A DNA stretch of 64,000 bases from Sphaeramia orbicularis (GCF_902148855.1 NC_043966.1:25143147-25207146), one strand, 5' to 3'; shown: positions 9,899-23,662, numbered from the stretch's first letter. Notes: a model not told the origin generated them from the sequence alone. Numbers and translations are program-made.

Positions 9899-12800
9899 TA
9901 ACAGACTGCAAATATTAATCTAAATTTGCACTTTTTACTGTAGATTGTGACACAGAGACAAAGATCCTCTCTGGTAGGAATAGATGCTCTAAAATAAAAT
10001 TCACGTATCTGGGTGGAAGCAGAAAGATTCCTACTGATAAACATTAGGACAAAGGATAAGATAAAATGACTTTTATTGATCCACAAAAAGCCTTTTGTTT
10101 AAAGGAAGAAAAGAGGGAGGCTGAGTTCATGCAGTGGAATGTCTGCCACCAGTGGGAAATTTTTAACTGGAACATTAGTGGGATCATTTATTTTCATTAG
10201 CAAAGAAAACACCTTGTTAGAATTTTGTGTATTTCAAGATAAGGATAAAAGGCAAAATATTTTGTGCTTGTAAATGTAGTCACAATAAATACATGAGCAT
10301 CTATTACTACAAGGCTAACTCAAAGTTTCAAACATTTTTAACAGTTATTTTTGTATATTAAACTCAAAAAGCAAAGTAATTGGGTTATAGTAAAGTTTGG
10401 GCAAATATGTCCAATCAAAATGTAGTGCAATAAAAGCAGTCAAACCCTAAAGGCAGTAATGCCAGGCTGTGAAAATACTCCATTACAAGTAAAGGTCCTG
10501 TATTCAAAACCTTGCTCAAGATCAAGCATCTGCAAGAATATACAATGGTCCTCATCAGTTTTTATGATAATAGATGATGTTCAGATTAATATTTTCACTG
10601 CACTAATGTGTGTTGTATTTTACTGTTGTGGATGTTAAAGTCTGAGTTGATTTAAACTACTTTATAAACTATTGTGGAGTTTTATCTTCAGCAGAGCCTC
10701 ATGTTCTATTGGATCATCTTTTTTTTTTTTTTTTTTTATTAAAAATTGTAATGTTGAGGTGACAAGTGGCTGACTAAAGCTGTCAGACAGATTTAACTGC
10801 TTGCCAAGTATGACTGTCCCTGAAAAGTAGTGAAGTACAAATATTCAAGTACTTAGCAAAATATAGTAACGTTTCACATAATTTTTGTGGTTTGAAAAGA
10901 AAATACATTTTTATTTAATGAAAAACAATAAAGTTCAACATTTTTTTCAGTTTTTAAGCTGGGTGACAGTTGTGTCAAAAATAGAAACAACAAACAGAGC
11001 AAACTAGAATTATGTTAGCCCAAGTTTTACTACATTAGCGAAATAACCTCGACTCCAGTTCTCCATGTTACCGTTAAACCTCACCGTTAAAATGCACAGA
11101 AAAACGTACCTTAATCAATGTCCTAAAAAGCTAAAAACTTTGCTGTAACCAAATCGTTCTTTTACCTGCTACCCTTTAAGCAGAAGGCCAGAGTTAAGAC
11201 GATAACTAGTGACAATATCACTGATAAATACAGACCTGTGGTTACTGTGGATACGAGTGGTGATTTTTACGTCAAATACAGATCATTTACTTCCTTTTTT
11301 AACTTCTTCACGTTTTCTTCCGTTTTAGCTTTAAGTTGCCGAATTGTTTTTTGTTTTAAACTTTAATCAGCTTTAATAAAAAAACAAAAAAAACAAAAAA
11401 AACAAATGGGCGCACAAACATTTTTTTTTTTTTTAAAAGAAATTACCTTCCTCAATTAACATGTGACTATGGATATCTGAGTAACTATTAAAGCGTGTGT
11501 ATAAATACATATACAATCAGTAATATTTTGGATTTTCCTTTTTTCCTGATTGAATTATTTCCATGAAATTATCGTAGAAACTGGAATTAGATGGAGGATG
11601 AATGAAAGCTAAACTATAATTAATGCTACTTTTTTAACTGACCTACTGTATGTTCAAATTAACAATACAGTGATGGATCTTCTCATAAATACTGCTTATA
11701 AATGATCTTTGTACATTTAATGATAATTCTTTAATCATAACAGGTAGAACAAGACCAAATACAAAAATGCATAAAAACTAATTTCAATTGTTGGTTTATT
11801 CTCTGCAAAATTTGAAACTTTAATCTGACAAAACAAATTGCACAAATTCGTCAACACAAAATGTTTAACAAGTTGAATTGCTGTTTTGGCTTTGACACAT
11901 TACATACTTAAAATGAAAAACTTTAAACATCAAACCCATGTGCAATGGAGTAAAATATATACTTCTAAAGCAAGCAAACAATCATCAATATATGGAAACA
12001 AATAGAAGCACCTTTCTGAACAAAATATCTCATGACATTTTAAGGCCAGAAAAATTTAACATGGCAATAGAAGTAAAAGTGCAATACAAGAAACAAAAAG
12101 AGACAATGAGGTATAAGCTAACAGTTCATAAAATGTAATATGAATGAAGCCATACTGAAAGACTGTTCATATCTGATGCCCATTTTAAATACTGCATTTG
12201 CTTAATAACATTGCATTAGAGTGTAAACAGTGATACTAGATCATAACCAAACACAATTTTTCTTTTTGTCAGTGCTACATATGTACCACTGCAGATGTAG
12301 TTTAGCATTTAAGACATTGTTGTGAACCTTCCCTCAATGCTGTTTATGTTCCACAAGTCGCCAGTGAAAAGCTCAGACTGTGGCATAGGAGCTGATGTAG
12401 AAAAGTGAAAATCTCAAGCACATCATAGTTCTGGTAGTTAACGCAGAACAGAAGGCTAATGATGGTTAAGTTTAACCAAGAACAGTGCCAGTCAGATCTG
12501 TGTAATCTTAATGCTCAGCTATTCGAAATCTCATGGTCCCAGTTTTCGGTTAAGAGTCCTTCAGGGGTTCCTCCTATCAGGGGTCATTCTGAGTACTTGT
12601 AAAGACGATTTACAGTAATTATCCCACAATCAATAGAAACATTCTCAGTTTGGTGATTTCTTTTTTCTATATATTATCAGTGCATAATACTCCAGCCTCA
12701 ATGAGTGCACAGACTTTTAGGTCAATGTGTCGTAAAATCAAACCAATAAGTTGTCTCAGCACAGGTAAAGCCTGAGCAGAAGACACTGGTTTACCCAGTA

Positions 12801-12945
12801 AAGTCCTAGAACACAGCATATCAGTTAGGAACCACATACTATATTGGCGCTTCCCCATCGCAAGCTACCTCTTCCTGACCTTCCTTTCTCCCTATAAGGT
12901 TTCCCATCACCTCTATAGTGAAACCAATTAACTCCTAACATTCAG
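9899..12945. other. Intergenic or UTR spacer without recognisable coding sequence
   Basis: About 3 kb of AT-rich DNA between the 5' side of the KASH-protein gene and the zdhhc24 stop codon. It must hold the promoter of the former and the 3' UTR of the latter, but I could not place either. Poly-A/T runs occur near 10722 and 11380-11440. I looked on the minus strand for an EF-hand exon that would complete a KASH5 protein and saw none. Confidence 0.5.
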
Positions 12946-15727
12946 TTATCGTGCAGGTTCCAGTGACCCTGTGACCTCAAAGTGGATACCATCTCCAGGC
13001 AGCGGTGAGGGGATGAGTGGGCTGAGCCAGCAGAGGTACCAGCAGAGGCCCAGGGTGTGACGCAGGTTTCCCAGGAGCCCCAGGCTGTAGGGACGGCGGG
13101 ATGAGTACCACTCCCTTGTAGTTTGGCCTCTGAACAGCAAGAAGAGATGGAAGAAGAAGAAGGCGGACACCAACAGGAATCCCACCACGCATGTGTCCGC
13201 GATGAAGGCAAAGGCGAAAGCTCGTGCAGAGACCTGGCCTACAAGACACAGACACCACCGTACACTGATTGTATCACACAGAGCTGATATAAATTTGGTT
13301 CTATTTTGGGATCATTTCATTGTTGAAACCAAAGTGTATAAAAATAGCTTCTTGCTGCATTAACATTTAAAGAGTGCTTAGGAAAAAGTATCCTTCAGTG
13401 TGCATAAAATCAGAAAGTAAGAAAAAAAAAGGGCACTGGCATTTTTCCCTCAGTATTTTCCCAGTGTGCTCTTTTGTGTGTCATCCTCATGCATTTATGA
13501 ATGTAACTACTGTTCATGGTGGGTGATTAATGGGACACTTTGACCAAGGACTATTCTCAAATGAGCTTTAGGAGACAAAAATAGAGCAGAAAAGAAAACA
13601 GCAAAGTAGGCAAAATGAGGACAGGACATCTCTGTATGTGATGGTATGTTAAAACAAATGTGTTTAAATAAATGTATTCAAACATGTTAAATATTTAAAT
13701 AAAAAAATCTAAAACAGCCAGTAATAAACACTAAATGCCCTCTCTAACTTTACTTTGCTGTTAAAGTAATCACTATTAAAGATCCTGATAAACAGTTTAG
13801 TGGCCCAAGTATTGTGATAATTAAGCAGTTAGTGGGTAATTTTGTTAAAAACAGGTCTGAATTCATTATTCTTCTATTGTAGTAAACTGAATATTTTTGG
13901 ATGTGGACTGAACTAAACTTTTGAGAAAGTCCCCCTGGACTTTGCTTAAACAGTGATTCACATTTTCCACCATTCATTTTTATTGCACAGACCAACCAAC
14001 CAATTAACTGAAAAATCAGTGGCTGCAGTGCTTTTGCAGCAACAAAAAACAAGAAATACAGCATTTATAGCTTTCTGTTCTTGTTACTTTTAGGTTTGAT
14101 GTCTTATTCTTTATTATTACAATAAAATAAAATATTGCAGGCTTAAAACTATAAGGTGTGTTTTTAAGCTTACAATCAATTTCTTGGGAAAACCTACTTG
14201 ATTTGGGGAATTTCCTTGTGCAGAAGTTCACTTACTTTCTAAAGGAAAATATATGCTACACTCTACCTAGGTGTCAGGAAATAAGGCACTGCTTCACAGC
14301 TGCATATATTGAACAAATGGAAGGGCATCATACCAGACACTAACATGATCCAGGGTACCAGCAGTAGCAAAACACTGTGCACAGTCACACCCTCCTTCAG
14401 TATGACGATGAAGACCTCTGCGTTCATCACCGTGGCATACAGGAGCCCCGACCACATGAACAGCAAGCAGCACAGGAAGTAGCGGTAGTTACGGAAACCC
14501 ACACATTGGCCAAAAAAGACACAGTGGTGGTCTCGACGCAGTATACACACTTTGCAGTCGTAGCAGTGGGAACAGCGTGGAGGTGTGTGTGTCTCACATG
14601 TATAACAGTACCTACAGGAACAAAAGTGAAAAAATACTCATATTTTCTTCATCAACTTTAACATGTTAGTGACACTAGTTACATTACTTAAGCAAAAGTT
14701 GAGCAAGAAAAGTAAAAGTAGTCATTATATAGAAAAACACAGTGACAGTGTTTTGTCATTTTACACAATGTTTTGGAATTAACATTACTTGTGAATTAAT
14801 GGGTTATTTAAAGTTTGTAGAAAATTTAAGCACATTTACTTTATTATCAATTTTTACAAGTCAATTTAGTTATCAATAAAAATATTTAATTTCACCTAAA
14901 TTTGAACCCTTATCATCATATCTTTGTATGAAAAAATGTAGAAAATCTGGAGCAGATGATAAATAAACCATCTCCAAAAGGTTACATTTACTTTAAGGCT
15001 TAAGTGCTGCCAAAACTAGCATGGGTACTGCATGTAAGTGGTACAATACTAGAGTAAACCCTATGTTTGTAACATTAATGTTTTGGTAGAACATGTATCT
15101 CAAGGTTGATCCATCCATCCATCTTCTGCTGCTAAACGAGGTCCAGCCTCAGCAAAGAACCCATCTACCTCCTCCAGCTCTTCCAGGTGTACACTGAGCC
15201 ACCTTTCCAAAACTGTACTGATTTGTTCAGTTTACTACAAACATTCAAAGCAAACACACTCTAAGATGGGTGGTTTTCCTGGACAGGAATGTAGAGTAAA
15301 AAGTACAATATTTGCCTTTGTTATGGAGTGGAGTACAACTGCATTAAATGAGATACTCACATACAAAAGAAGTCAAAACGAACTATTGAACATAAACATT
15401 CATTCAGGTGAGTCTCCCTTACCTCCACCCCTGGCCCATGCCTTCTCCTCCCAGGAAAACCCCCTTGATACTGGGGTTGGTTCTGAGGAAAAGCAGTGCG
15501 TTCCAGCAGATGTTTCCCAGCATAAAGTACTGGGCCAGCAGGTGGACCACCTTCCACCAGGAGGACCAGACCGTCTTCTTCTGGTCCGCCTCCAGCGGAG
15601 CCTCAACCACGACCAGGTAGCTCACCTCCCCGGTAATGGAGAACACAAGGAAAGTGTTGAGGAACACGGGGAGGTGGACACACACCTTCTCGACTCTGCA
15701 AAACACTTTACTGGCAAAACTCGTCAT
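12946..15727 (-). CDS. zdhhc24: ZDHHC24 palmitoyltransferase, complete
   Basis: Three coding exons (15423-15727, 14334-14611, 12946-13238) join in frame to give 291 residues; the human protein has about 284. DHHC enzymes transfer palmitate from coenzyme A to cytosolic cysteines of membrane proteins. The cysteine-rich domain is complete: [16 protein letters not shown] at about 103-118 and the catalytic DHHC at 129-132, in the context [18 protein letters not shown]. Four hydrophobic segments are visible, two before the DHHC domain and two after it. The TTxE motif is present as TTRE at 234-237 (RGQTTREW). The tail [12 protein letters not shown] matches the human [10 protein letters not shown] ending. 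The start is the first ATG of a long exon with a hydrophobic N-terminal region. The gene is divergent from the Kizuna-like gene, with start codons 679 bp apart. Confidence 0.95.
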
Positions 15728-16406
15728 GTTTGTTTTCCGCGTAGTTTAAAGTACAGCTCAGAGGGCGATGTGATCAGGACTCATTTGACAGACGCACTGC
15801 GGTAACATTAGCATGCAGCTAGCTAAATAATAGCTTCTTTGCCCTTTTGGAGCTAATTTAAATAAATGAATGAATATATATAAAATATTTAAAATGTCTA
15901 CTGGATAAACAAAGGTACTGAAAGTGTTAACAGTCAACGTTTCTTTCTCCCTACAGACCCCTCTGCTACAATCAAGAGCGCGGATGTGAATGGCTGCCAA
16001 TGGGTGTTACATCAAAATACAACCGCAGTGAAACAATGAAAACAAAGGTTCCGCTAGAAAATCAATGTACTTCCTATAAAATATTTGAAACATAACGAAA
16101 TACTGGGTAAAGCCACATAAATTATGATTTTTAAAAAATATATATACATATATATAGATATAAACAGATGTATGTCTCAAATTCTTAATGAAAATATTTG
16201 CATATCCAGGAGATTACACATTAATTTCAATAATCTAGTGAAATAGTTTGACTTTTATTTTATATATAAATGGAGTGCTCAATAACCCTGTTACCTCTAT
16301 TTCTTTGTTGCTGAAACCCACCTATAGATTGACAGCATGTCACTGGTCCCTCCCCCAAAACTCAAACCTTAATCTCTGTTAATCTCTTCATCCATTGAAA
16401 GCAGTC
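15728..16406. promoter_or_regulatory. Probable bidirectional promoter between zdhhc24 and the Kizuna-like gene
   Basis: The 679 bp between the two divergent start codons must contain both 5' UTRs and core promoters unless a distant non-coding exon exists. No repeat is evident apart from an AT-rich TATATA run near 16137-16162. Transcription starts were not located. Confidence 0.5.
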
Positions 16407-19400
16407 ATGGCTGTTGCGAAGGATCATTTACTGTCCCTTGGGCATTTTACTGCAACAGACAGGAATACTTTCACCATACAAAAAGATCATGCTTTAAAAA
16501 AGAGGTAAGAGCTGTAGAAGGTGTGAAAGGGTGGAGTTGTACAAGCCAGTTTTTCCTGTATTTCTAACTGAAGTAATAATCAGCCTTTCCAAAGGATGAT
16601 TGTTTTTATAATGACCCATGATGAAGACTGATTCTATTGTCTCAGCTAAAATCCTAGTATTATATACTCTACAGAGTAAAATAATGCACGGTGTGTATTT
16701 AACAACAAATATTTGTTTTATAGTGTTTTTGTTTTATGAGTATCACTTGAGCATTATTTCTTCTCGACATAAACAGAAAAGGCATATTTTGCAGTGGTAG
16801 TCACTATGTGTTATGGGAACTGTGTGGAACAGGCAAGAAGTTATTTCTTAGTTTCCTGTAGAGACAAAAGGTCAAATCGTATTTCAAATATCATCAGCTC
16901 CTCAGAGTCACCAACAAGAGTAAGTGCATAATCAAAAGGCAGCCAAAATACTTATGGTGTGTGTCCTTGTGTGCTGAGTAAGTGGGAACCTGTTGTACAT
17001 CTGACTGTTTCCTCTCAGCAGGGAGATGCGTCTGCAGCAACGTTGGTATGAGCTGAGAGAGAGGGAGCTTACAGCTAAACAGCACAACAAAGAACTGCTG
17101 CAGCAGTTTGATGAAGCCCAGAACACACTGAGAGAGATGCTGGTCCAGACCGCTGCCATGAAAATGATACGGGTGCACAGAAACACATTTAAAATATTGT
17201 AACAGGCAATAATGGATTATATTAGAAGAACTTTCAGGTGAATGAAACCTGATCATTACTTTTTTCTGTGGTGTTAATGTCTGACCTCCACAGATGGAAT
17301 ATGAAAGGTACTTGCAGGAAAACTACCCCCACTGGCAGCAGCCACTCAAAGAGAAAACCCAGGCAGCTCAGACGAAGGTAATAACATATGAAGACTTTTT
17401 ATAGAATTGGATTAAAAACACTTTTACTTACTGACTCTGTTTCAATCAAACTTCCATCTATTCATTATATTCCTGTTCAGATATGAACACATTTATGAGA
17501 AGGCTAAAGCTCTAACTAAACATACAGTGAATACAGGGAATGTACATTTACAAGAAGCTACTTGCTCTGTCTGCACCAAATGTGATGCAAAGAAAAATAA
17601 TTTAAAACAAGTCTAAAAGGAACCTGACCCTTTCAAATTGTGCTGTTTGTTGTATAGTCATATCCTTAAACAGTGAATTCCTTATCTTGTCTTAACCATT
17701 TGACAAAAGGCTGTTTTTTCAACAGAGGATCGAAGAATGTTTGAAGACACGTCTGAAGAATTCAGATGAACAAGTGATTAAATCTCACACAGACCAGCCT
17801 TTATACTCACAGGGTTTGTTTATTTATATATTCACATTCTAAAAATTAGGGGTTTTCCACACAGGAAATCTCAGTTTCCCTCAGATTAGTTTCAGTTCAC
17901 ATTCATATGTCTTTCATTAAATGCACAAATGCAAACTGCTATTATCTGTTTTCAGACCTGGGCAAAATGCCAACGAAAGTCTCTGCTCCTCAAGAGTTCG
18001 ACTACAGCCAGGACAGCTCCTCTTATCGCAGGCTCATGCAGTCCTCTTGGCTGACCCAGAGTCCATCACAGACTGCTCTGTCTCCTAAAAGAGTCCCAAT
18101 TCAACCCCAGGATTTACCTCATGTCCCTCCGCCTTTCCTACAACCCCCAGTATTTCCACATCTTCAGCCATTCCAGCTGCAGCACCTCTCTCCTACTCCT
18201 CATCATCATCCTTTACCCCAGCAGGGACCACCATCAGGCTGGACCTCCCACCACCCTGACTACCCATGGTCCCGTGCTGCTGCTGGTGGCCTGTCAGGCT
18301 CCGAGGCTCTGTTAGGTCAGTTCTTTATGGATGAACCTCCTCTTGAATCCAGGGTTTCGGTGACGGCTGGAGAAGAGGCTAACACCAGCAGAGCAGTAAA
18401 CTCAAAAAGAGAAAGAGGAGGAGGCAACAGGAGCGGTCATCTGTCCGAGGAACTGGACGTTAAACCAGGTTCAACTTTCATCAGCACTTACATCCTGGCA
18501 CGATGTGTTTATAGAGTAGTATTTACAGTAGTCATGCCTGTTTTGTGTGTACACATTTATGAAATTAATGTGACTGTATATATTCTAAACACATCATATC
18601 ACAGTTAGGGCTTAATATCTGTCAAAAATGATCAATACTGGTGCCTAATACTATTTTTGATACCAATTGTTAATTAACAAACAACAAAAATAAAATATAT
18701 AAGTAAAATATTTCAAATTTCAGCCCCTAATGGACATAATATATACATAGAGAAGTTTCATAAGATTAAAGTCCATTTACTACAATGTGGAGTTGTCAAG
18801 TTAACATAATATCAATAAATAAAAAAATTATAAAAGATGTGTATATACTATATGCAATAATGTTAATGAAATTTACTAATTGGTTACTAAATTTAGTATC
18901 AAGTACCAGTACATTTTTCAGTATTCAGTATCAGGATCTAAATAATTTGGTCAGTATCTCCACCTGGAGATTCAGTGGAGAGTCAGTTCTTTGTTTTGTT
19001 TTTTTGTGAGTATTTATATTAATGTCTGTGTCGATGTTGTTTAGTTCGTCTGTCCAACGGTCAGGCAGAGAGCGATGAGAGCAGCAGAGAATCCAGCCGA
19101 GGCAGCAGAGAAAAGAGGAAGAGGAGGAGGAGATCAGAGATGAACCCAGACAGAGAAAGTCACAGCTCTCACGAGTAAGTAATGATTCATAGAAGATGAA
19201 GATGTATTTGCATAGTTATAGCAAATAAGTAACACTTGTCCATCCATACCATCTGTTGTTAAATATTACATGTTTAATCAACAGATCAAACCCATGTGTC
19301 AACCCAATGCCTTTATTTACAACCTACATTCCCTTTCAGAAGAGTATTATACTGTTACACATCCCTGTAAATGCTTGTTACAAAACAACCATTCAGCAGT

Positions 19401-22400
19401 TACAGCTGCTTTTTTTGTGTTGCCAGCAGTCCAGTCTTTACCATTTTAATAGTTTTTAAAAGACTAAAGAGGTGAAACCATCTAACTGCTCTTCAAAGAA
19501 AAGATTATTGTTAAAAAGTTGTAAAGTATTATTACTTTTCTCATATCCTCTCATTAAAAAATGCATCTTACAACCAGATATTTGGGACAAAAATATCACC
19601 CTAACAACCAAAGTTAAGATCTCAAAGATGTTAATTGATACTGATAACATGTCTGCTCTGGAAAAAAAAAAACTATAAAAGTGTTTGACTGTGAATACAC
19701 CCTAACTCAAGATTATGTACACTCCTCATTGCAAGCTGTAAAATAAAGCATTCCTCTTGTTGTTAAAACAATATTCACATTTAACCCATAAAAACCCAAA
19801 CATCCACTGTCAACCAAAAGCATTTACTGATGTAAACTGTTCATCCACTGATCCTATCAATCCATGTAAATAGCTGGTGTAAAATACAGTTTGTCATCTT
19901 TTCATGGTCATCAGATATGACCCATTTGGATGTTCAGAGGCTCCGTAGTGAACGTGGAAACACTGTCATCTTCTACAACATTGATTCACCAGTAAAACCC
20001 ATGGAGTTGGATCAGTGACAGTGGATGGAGACACTGGGTTTATGTTCAGTTAATGAGAGATTTTACTGAAAAAGTCACTATTTTTTTTCAGTTTTTTTCT
20101 GCTTTGAAATAATAACCCTTGATTTTACTCTGAGCTTTTATGAACATCTACATGATCAGTCAATAGGAAAATACACGATTTCCAAATTCAGAGGATAATA
20201 TCATAATAAGTGGTTTATAAGTCACTTAGGAAAGGTTAAATGGAGAGAAAAGTTCATTTGGTAACACACTGGGTCTTTATGGGTTAAAGCACTTAATAAA
20301 TGTGGATTTTTTTTGTCTTTCTTTCACTATCAGTCTATTAATCAATCGGATACAACAGGACTATTTCACATTAAAGCTTTACTGCAGCTGTAAATCTTAA
20401 AATACATGACTCTGGGAGAAAATTCTGGACAACCTAAATAAATTCTCCTGTGACCCTGTCTACAAATGGATTTTGGAGATTACATGCTGCTATAAAATCC
20501 AATATATACAATTATAACAAGGTTGATTTAATATTCTGTCCAATTCCTCTACCTCTGTTCCTCTTTTAGGTCATCTCAGGCTTCAAGTGCTGCTGTTATT
20601 GCTTCAGCCGCTGTGTCCAAAGGCTCAGAAAGTGACGTCTCGGAGAACAGCAGCAGCAGCAGGAGAATGAGGAGGAGGGAGGGGCTGGCTGTTGAATCAC
20701 CAAAGATGCTGAAGACAGAACAAAGCAAAGAGGAAAACTCAGGGAGTAACAATACTGAGAGTGAGTCTAGTGCTGAGGGGTCAGGGAGTCAAACTGAAGG
20801 ATCTATGAGTGAAAAAGCAGAGACTCAAAGTCCAGTCGAAAAATCAGAGAGTTCTACAGAGGAGTCAGGGTCTCAAAGGGAGGAGCAGCCAGGAAAAATG
20901 AGTATGAAAGCTAAAAATGAAGCAACAGATGAAAAAGGAAAACAGGAAAGTAGCAGCTCTGAACAAAGCAGTGAGGAAGACAAGGATGAGGAAGAAGAAG
21001 ACCATGAGAACAATCTAGGAAATGAAGATGCTGCTGAAGAAAAAGAAAACAGCCCCCAAGATGAAGAACAAGATGAGGATGATGATGGTAAGGTATCTGC
21101 AAAAAACCCCATAACGGATGTAGAAGAGGTGACAGGAGCAGAGGATGAGGAGGAGTCAGAAGATCAGGAAGATGATGAAGATGAAGATTCAGGCGGTGTG
21201 GATGGAAGAAAGGAGTCTTCCTCCTCTCAGGATGAAGATGAAGGAAGTGGGGAGAAGATGGAAGGGGAGGGGTCTGATGAAGAGGAGCAAAGGAGCAACA
21301 AAGGAGGAGTAGAAGAAGAAGAAAGAGACTCTGACGACATCATCATTTCACCACAGGAGAACAGGTGAGATGAGACGTTAAGGACTGATCCAGAGGGTTT
21401 TCAGATATAATGATGAAGGAGAACTGTAGCTGAAACTGATGTATTTGCAAGAAAAATCTAAATCTTGGTCTCAACTTTTAGAACAACCTAAACATAAAAC
21501 TTGAAAGTGACTGTCAAATCAAACAGTACAATTCAGTTTTATTTCAACAATATGTCAGCTTTAACAATAGTGATCATGTTGTTAATTGTGACATGTGACC
21601 AAAGACATAGTGGTTTAAGCAGCTCAAGACTAATCCATTTACTATACTGGTTAAAAAATAAAACTACTCTTGAAATAGTGGTTTTGGTTCAGACATTGAA
21701 CATCTAATATGTTGTTCATACTTGAACATATAGGATTCCAAAGTAACTTTCATTGTTCACTTGAGGAAACGATCTGGAAGATGCACAATTTTCCTGTACA
21801 CTGATCAAAATACAGTCCAAATGAGTGCACTTTTAAGGGAAATCAAATACCAAAAACTTAAATTATTTGTTATATAAATGTACAGTAAATTAGTCTTATT
21901 TTTTAATCCTTTTTTTTTTTCACATGATGTAAACTGAGTAAAAATTGTTTGAAAACAAACATCAAAACAACCACAGAATAAATAATAAAGTCATAAAGTA
22001 AAGCAGAAGTAGAATATAAAGATGTAAAGTTGGTTCTTTCTTTTTGGTTATATAACATACAACAAAAAAAAACAAACAAAAAAAACCAATGGATATCAAT
22101 AATTGGAAAATGTTATTCTTGCATTCAGTGTTTGGTCACAGTCACATTTTTCTGCCACTCATCCTCCTAAGACCCAGCAATGCATTTTTTGTCCTCTGTA
22201 GGGACAAATGTTTCAGTTTTACTTAAAAAATGCTGTCCAGTGCAAAGTACATTCCATTAAAAAGTAAATAAATAAAAATTATTTTAAAAATGTATCTGAA
22301 AAAAACTGTTGCACTATGCAGTTTCCAATCAAGACAATTGTTTTAATGTAAAAAAGCAAAAACTTTCATTTTCCTGGGTCTCGGGAGGATATGGTCACAC

Positions 22401-23150
22401 TAATTCCATTTTAGAGCCTGTTACTATTGTTTGACTAAAGTTATTTTTATGATTTATAATTTAAGGCATTTAGAAATGTGAAGAGTACTAATATGTGATT
22501 ATAATGTAAAAATGTACAACCTGTGTTTGTTTTGTGACAGGCAAATATTATATGAAATTTCACAATTTTTAGTCAAATAACATCAAACCTACCCAGTGGT
22601 GACTTCAGTACTAAGTATCGGCTGCACTTTTACTGATGAAGAGCATCTGTGACAGAGCTACATTTTCCTGCTTCCAGGTACAGAAAGATACACGTTATAC
22701 CAGAGGAAACAGCTGAGGATGATGAAAGGAAGGAAGAAAATATAATTCCATCCTCAAATGATGAGGACGATGGTGATGAAGGCTCAGATGAACACAGTGA
22801 GGATGATGATATTGAGCTTCTCCTAGCCCCTCCAGACGAAACACAGAAAAAGGAGTGAGTGCTGTTTTTTTAAATATGACAAACATCGCATCATGGAATC
22901 TGTCTCATTGTCGTTCATTCATTTCAGAGAGATGGAGCTGAAACCTGATGAAATACACAAAGGTAGCATGACTGAACACAAACACGAGGAACAGAAGTAT
23001 AAGAAAACATTGTTCTGTTTTCCATTGTTAACCCTTATCTACGTTGTATGTTTTACAGCAGTTGGTGAGATGGTGCAGCGTTTCCGTGTGGAGCAAAAAG
23101 AAGAATCGATCAAGAGCGACTCTGATGAGTTTGATCATTTTTATGACTAA
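16407..23150 (+). CDS. Kizuna-like coiled-coil protein with a long acidic domain
   Basis: Ten exons join in frame: 16407-16504, 17022-17172, 17294-17377, 17726-17813, 17956-18468, 19045-19174, 20570-21364, 22678-22854, 22928-22962 and 23059-23150, giving 720 residues. Residues about 25-135 are coiled coil (ELREREL, NKELLQQFDEAQNTL, MEYERYLQENYPHWQQPL). Next comes a Pro/Ser-rich region, a basic patch (REKRKRRRRSE), then over 300 residues dominated by Glu, Asp and Ser. The C-terminus is SDSDEFDHFYD. The human centrosomal protein Kizuna, as I recall it, has a similar N-terminal motif (NQEYLKRFERVQ) and ends DDSDDFYD, so a Kizuna-type role is inferred. CEP15/C3orf14, which has a coiled coil followed by a P-x-W-x-Q segment, is an alternative for the N-terminus. 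Exons 2 and 10 have tandem NAGNAG acceptors, so one-residue variants are expected. Confidence 0.8.
19785..20283. mobile_element. piggyBac-like non-autonomous element, 499 bp, with TTAA duplications
   Basis: The element begins CCCATAAAAACCC and ends GGGTCTTTATGGG. It is flanked by TTAA at 19781-19784 and 20284-20287, the hallmark of piggyBac insertion. No transposase frame is present. It lies in intron 6 of the Kizuna-like gene. Related copies occur at 48900-49279, 50276-50815 and 57091-58266. Confidence 0.75.
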
Positions 23151-23205
23151 ATGTCACACCTGGAAAAACAACCAAAACCTACCTCAGTCAGAATAAGAGA
23201 ACTAT

Positions 23206-23211
23206 AATAAA
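23206..23211 (+). terminator. Poly(A) signal AATAAA of the Kizuna-like gene
   Basis: A canonical AATAAA occurs 56 nt after the stop codon at 23150. The opposing pola2 poly(A) signal is about 360 bp away, so the two genes are convergent with a very short gap. Confidence 0.55.
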
Positions 23212-23567
23212 CAGGTGCAAGAGTCTAAATGTTTTTTGTCATCTTGCCATAACTTCTTTAAAAAACCCTAAAAATCTGTATTTTCACTGCTTTATATTTG
23301 CTGCACACATTTAACTGGATTTACAAAATTATCTTTAAGGTTTCCATTTTCTGTTCTTAATTTGTACAAATGTGAAGCACATGTAATTTTAATTAACCCA
23401 ATCCACATGTCACCAACACAAAGTAAATATAATAAAGAGCTACATTTTATTCACCTGCATCGAGTAAATACAGCGCCATCCAGAATACATTACAACTGAT
23501 CCCATGACCTAATGTGCTAATCATCCAAAAATAAACCATGAGCCGGATGATCTTAACAGTAAAGTTG

Positions 23568-23573
23568 TTTATT
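23568..23573 (-). terminator. Poly(A) signal AATAAA of pola2
   Basis: Minus-strand AATAAA lies about 90 nt past the pola2 stop codon at 23663. Confidence 0.5.
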
Positions 23574-23662
23574 TTTACATATTTTACATCAACATGACTT
23601 AAGAGCACACAGCATGTAAGGAACATACAAAATTAACTTGCATAAAAAGGTCTCGATACTTG

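Noticed and set aside
15266-15805. 179-codon plus-strand open frame
   Set aside because: It is antisense to zdhhc24 exon 1, whose minus-strand product matches the human protein.
20873-21112. Minus-strand Ser/Phe-rich frames opposite the acidic exon
   Set aside because: They mirror GAN-rich codons of the plus-strand acidic domain.
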